Source of the DNA: Candidatus Nanopelagicaceae bacterium
GTDB lineage: Bacteria > Actinomycetota > Actinomycetes > Nanopelagicales > Nanopelagicaceae
NCBI GenBank assembly: GCA_018882745.1
Contig: VFFD01000006.1
Location: 1 to 36,388 of the forward strand
Direction: 5' to 3'
DNA: 36,388 nt
The position numbers and the translations under genes were made by a program. Position 1 is the first letter of the stretch, and every line of letters starts with the position of its first letter. Below, one piece after another: positions 34,252 through 36,388 of the stretch. Below the pieces are notes generated by a model. The model was not told the DNA's origin and searched no databases. It worked only from the letters and a program-made list of their open reading frames with translations.

Positions 34252-34914
34252 GTGCATGTAGTGATTATGGGTTGTGGCCGCGTCGGATCTACCCTTGCTA
34301 AAGATTTCCAAGCACTCGGACACTCAGTCGCAGTAATCGACCAAGATCGAGAAGCTTTCCGCCGCCTTGGAGCAGACTTCAACGGTTTGACCGTGGCTGG
34401 AGTTGGATTTGATCGAGATACTCTTCTTGAAGCAGGCATCGAGAAAGCCGATGCATTCGCCGCTGTTTCCAATGGTGACAATTCAAATATTCTCGCAGCC
34501 CGCGTTGCACGTGAGACATATGGAGTGGCGAGCGTCGTTGCACGAATTTATGATCCTGCGCGTGCTGAGATCTATCAGCGCCTGGGAATTCCTACTGTTG
34601 CAACTGTGTTATGGACTACCGACCAAATCATGCGTCGCATACTCCCTCAAGGGTCTCGCTCCGAATGGCAAGATGCATCAGGCAAAGTTCAGCTCGCAGA
34701 GGTTCCACTTCATCGTGAGTGGTTTGGTAAACCTGTTTCGCTGATCGAGCAGCACACCGATGCGCGAGTCGCATTCATTACCCGATTAGGCGAAGGGCTT
34801 ATTCCAAACGACCACACTGTCTTGCAAGAGGGCGACGTTGTGCATGTAATGGTGGAGGATCACAATCTCACTGCAACAGAGAATTCCTTAGCAGAAGCGC
34901 CGGGTGGCAACTAA
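34252..34914 (+). CDS. ceoB: TrkA-family potassium uptake regulatory protein (first copy)
   Basis: This 220-residue cytosolic protein regulates potassium transport and binds nicotinamide or other nucleotides. The RCK_N Rossmann motif is HVVIMGCGRVGSTLAKDFQA, followed by the acidic strand end VIDQDREAF. A RCK_C domain (about 136-210) follows. GTG start at 34252. Its stop overlaps the next trkA start by one base (TAATG). The pair matches ceoB-ceoC (Rv2691-Rv2692) in mycobacteria. No Trk membrane channel subunit lies in the window. Confidence 0.93.
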   Translation: MHVVIMGCGRVGSTLAKDFQALGHSVAVIDQDREAFRRLGADFNGLTVAGVGFDRDTLLEAGIEKADAFAAVSNGDNSNILAARVARETYGVASVVARIYDPARAEIYQRLGIPTVATVLWTTDQIMRRILPQGSRSEWQDASGKVQLAEVPLHREWFGKPVSLIEQHTDARVAFITRLGEGLIPNDHTVLQEGDVVHVMVEDHNLTATENSLAEAPGGN

Positions 34915-35573
34915 TGAGAATTGCAATCGCAGGGGCAGGAAATGCTGGTCGAGCAATTGCGCGCGAGCTCATCTCCAATGGCCATCATGTTCTCCTGATC
35001 GATAAGAATCCAAAAGCTCTCAAGATGGAGAGCGTTCCCTCTGCCGAGTGGCTTCTTGCTGATGCCTGCGAAATTAGTGCTTTGGATAAGGCAAAGCTCG
35101 ATACCTGCCAAGTAATGGTCGCAGCAACCGGCGATGACAAAGTGAATCTGGTTTCCTCATTGTTAGCGAAAACAGAGTATGGAGTTCCCCGCGTTGTTGC
35201 ACGCGTAAATCATCCCAAGAATGAGTGGCTCTTTGATTCATCGTGGGGCGTCGATGTTGCAGTTTCAACACCTCGAATCATCGCAGCTCTTGTTGAAGAA
35301 GCAGTTTCCGTCGGCGATGTCGTGCGTTTATTTTCACTTAAAGCTGGCGAAGCTAACCTTGTTGAGCTGACTCTTCCGGATGACTCTATTTGTATAGGAA
35401 AATCGGTTGCTGAAGTCCAACTTCCAGATGATGCCTCGCTTGCTGCAATCATTCGTGATGGCCATGTCATTTCACCATCGGCTCACGATGTCTTTTCAGC
35501 AGGGGATGAATTGATTTTTGTAGCCAGTGCTAGGGCAGAAGAGTTACTAAAGGGCTGCTTCGTTTCAAACTAG
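34914..35573 (+). CDS. ceoC: TrkA-family potassium uptake regulatory protein (second copy)
   Basis: This 219-residue protein is built like its upstream neighbour: RCK_N motif MRIAIAGAGNAGRAIARELI with acidic strand end LLIDKNPKAL, then a RCK_C domain (about 135-215) containing ELTLPDDSICIGKSVAEVQL. The two genes are translationally coupled and probably encode a heteromeric cytosolic gating ring. Its stop lies 3 bp from the convergent DUF3159 gene, with no terminator visible between them. Confidence 0.93.
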   Translation: MRIAIAGAGNAGRAIARELISNGHHVLLIDKNPKALKMESVPSAEWLLADACEISALDKAKLDTCQVMVAATGDDKVNLVSSLLAKTEYGVPRVVARVNHPKNEWLFDSSWGVDVAVSTPRIIAALVEEAVSVGDVVRLFSLKAGEANLVELTLPDDSICIGKSVAEVQLPDDASLAAIIRDGHVISPSAHDVFSAGDELIFVASARAEELLKGCFVSN

Positions 35574-35576
35574 AAG

Positions 35577-36203
35577 TTAGTTAACTGCTCTTAAGTCATC
35601 TCGCAGTTTTGGTCCACTCTTAATCACAATCCAGGTCGCCCATGCTGTTGCAATAAAAAGCGGATAGCCCATGATGAGGCGAGCGGTGCCAAGAGCATTG
35701 ACATTTCCTGAGATATAAAGCGGATACTGAATGAGTAGCCTCACGGTGAACATTCCAACCCATAGCCATGTTGCTTTGATGTATACCTTTGTACGAGCGG
35801 GATCTTTGCGCCAGCGTAGGTTTTCTTCAAGTAGTGGACCAATGATTAAACCAATAACAGGCCACCGCACGAGAATCGAAACCAAATAAGCCGCGCCGTA
35901 AATGGCGTTGGTCCATAGCCCAGGCAAATAAAAATCTTCAGCTTTTCCGCTTCGATTCGATAACCAGGCGCAAATTGCAACTCCCACAACGCCAGAAATC
36001 GCGTGTTGGATAGTCTCTTTTCGCGCTAAACGAAGTGCAGTGAGTGCTAGCGATAAACCTAAGGCTGCATATGATGATTGCCTAACGTCCTTGGTGACGT
36101 TAAATACAATAAGAAAAACTAACGCCGGTAAACCTGAATCTATCAAACCCTTTTTGCCACCCATGGCAGCAACAATCTTTGCTTTATCTTCTTCGTGACT
36201 CAT
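35577..36203 (-). CDS. DUF3159 membrane protein
   Basis: This 208-residue integral membrane protein has about five to six hydrophobic segments and belongs to the actinobacterial DUF3159 family (Rv2693c type, from memory). Recognisable segments are [20 protein letters not shown] near the N-terminus, [40 protein letters not shown] and [18 protein letters not shown]. Function is unknown. Its ATG overlaps the dut stop by 4 bp (ATGA), so it is translated with dut. In other actinobacteria an OB-fold protein and DUF3710 usually lie between them; both are absent here. Confidence 0.9.
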   Translation of the reverse strand: MSHEEDKAKIVAAMGGKKGLIDSGLPALVFLIVFNVTKDVRQSSYAALGLSLALTALRLARKETIQHAISGVVGVAICAWLSNRSGKAEDFYLPGLWTNAIYGAAYLVSILVRWPVIGLIIGPLLEENLRWRKDPARTKVYIKATWLWVGMFTVRLLIQYPLYISGNVNALGTARLIMGYPLFIATAWATWIVIKSGPKLRDDLRAVN

Positions 36204-36388
36204 GCTCTCCCCGTTGATCCAAATCCACCGGCACCACGACCAGAGCCTGGAAGCTCCTCGACTTCGATGAACTCTGCTCGCTCGACGCGTTGGAATACTA
36301 GTTGAGCGATGCGATCTCCCCGCTTGATGTGAAAACTCTCGCGCAGGTCGTGATTAATGATGATGATCTGTAATTCACCGCGATACCC
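36200..36388 (-). CDS. dut: dUTP diphosphatase (partial at window edge)
   Basis: Only the C-terminal 62 residues are inside the window, running off the right edge. They are diagnostic: [14 protein letters not shown], the [13 protein letters not shown] motif, then the C-terminal flexible arm [13 protein letters not shown] (motif V). The enzyme hydrolyses dUTP to dUMP and pyrophosphate, keeping uracil out of DNA and feeding thymidylate synthesis. It is the upstream gene of an operon with DUF3159, joined by a 4-bp stop/start overlap. Confidence 0.94.
   Translation of the reverse strand, partial: GYRGELQIIIINHDLRESFHIKRGDRIAQLVFQRVERAEFIEVEELPGSGRGAGGFGSTGRA

Noticed and set aside
1-36388. CRISPR array, insertion sequence, prophage, tRNA or rRNA genes
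   Set aside because: No regularly spaced repeats, transposase or integrase motifs, or tRNA-like cloverleaf sequences were seen; a covariance search for tRNAs was not possible here.

Overview
The window looks like chromosome of a streamlined, moderate-GC actinobacterium, most likely a freshwater acI-type lineage (Ca. Nanopelagicales; Planktophila/Nanopelagicus relatives). This is an inference. The lineage-specific genes are actinobacterial (ino1 with its PadR partner, pimB-type mannosyltransferase, DUF3000, DUF3159, the actinobacterial FadB type, paired CeoB/CeoC TrkA proteins), yet base composition looks near-balanced rather than GC-rich. Genes are packed with many 1-4 bp overlaps and almost no spacers. 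I see no tRNA, rRNA, CRISPR array, insertion sequence or phage gene.

Layout. 1-3333: the end of an ECF/CbiO-type ATPase gene, a convergent enoyl-CoA hydratase/SDR pair, a small LuxR-type DNA-binding protein and a two-TM membrane protein preceded by tandem palindromic boxes. 3413-6538: inositol-1-phosphate synthase and its PadR regulator (minus) diverge from a uracil permease (plus). The shared region carries perfect palindromes and a structured leader. 6612-7966: a LysE exporter and a small four-cysteine PD-(D/E)XK nuclease.

7969-17872 matches, from memory, an actinobacterial lipid/envelope block (compare M. tuberculosis Rv2182c-Rv2190c): plsC, an alpha/beta hydrolase with a membrane tail, a Gfo/Idh oxidoreductase, ROK glucokinase, an SRPBCC protein, FadD15-like acyl-CoA synthetase, pimB and an NlpC/P60 hydrolase. 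A cytosolic histidine kinase/response regulator pair lies between fadD and pimB. 17919-19290 holds a shortened RibD-type reductase and an EamA transporter.

19384-36388 matches a second conserved block (compare Rv2680-Rv2697c): DUF3000, RNase D, thiolase, FadB, dxs, aconitase, an RlmD/TrmA-type methyltransferase, two TrkA proteins, DUF3159 and dut (partial). A ferric-iron ABC operon (fbpABC) lies between RNase D and the thiolase. Genes I would expect in this block (an APC permease, OB-fold and DUF3710 proteins) are absent, consistent with genome reduction.

Functionally, Ino1 and PimB supply phosphatidylinositol mannosides. PlsC, FadD, FadA and FadB handle acyl lipids, Dxs makes isoprenoid precursors, and aconitase plus FbpABC link to iron and central metabolism. 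No wholly new multi-gene system is obvious. The best leads are regulatory: the tandem GTGCTAGCACTC boxes, the PadR palindromes and the uracil-permease leader. Two protein leads follow: the Cas4-like solo nuclease and the kinase/regulator pair.
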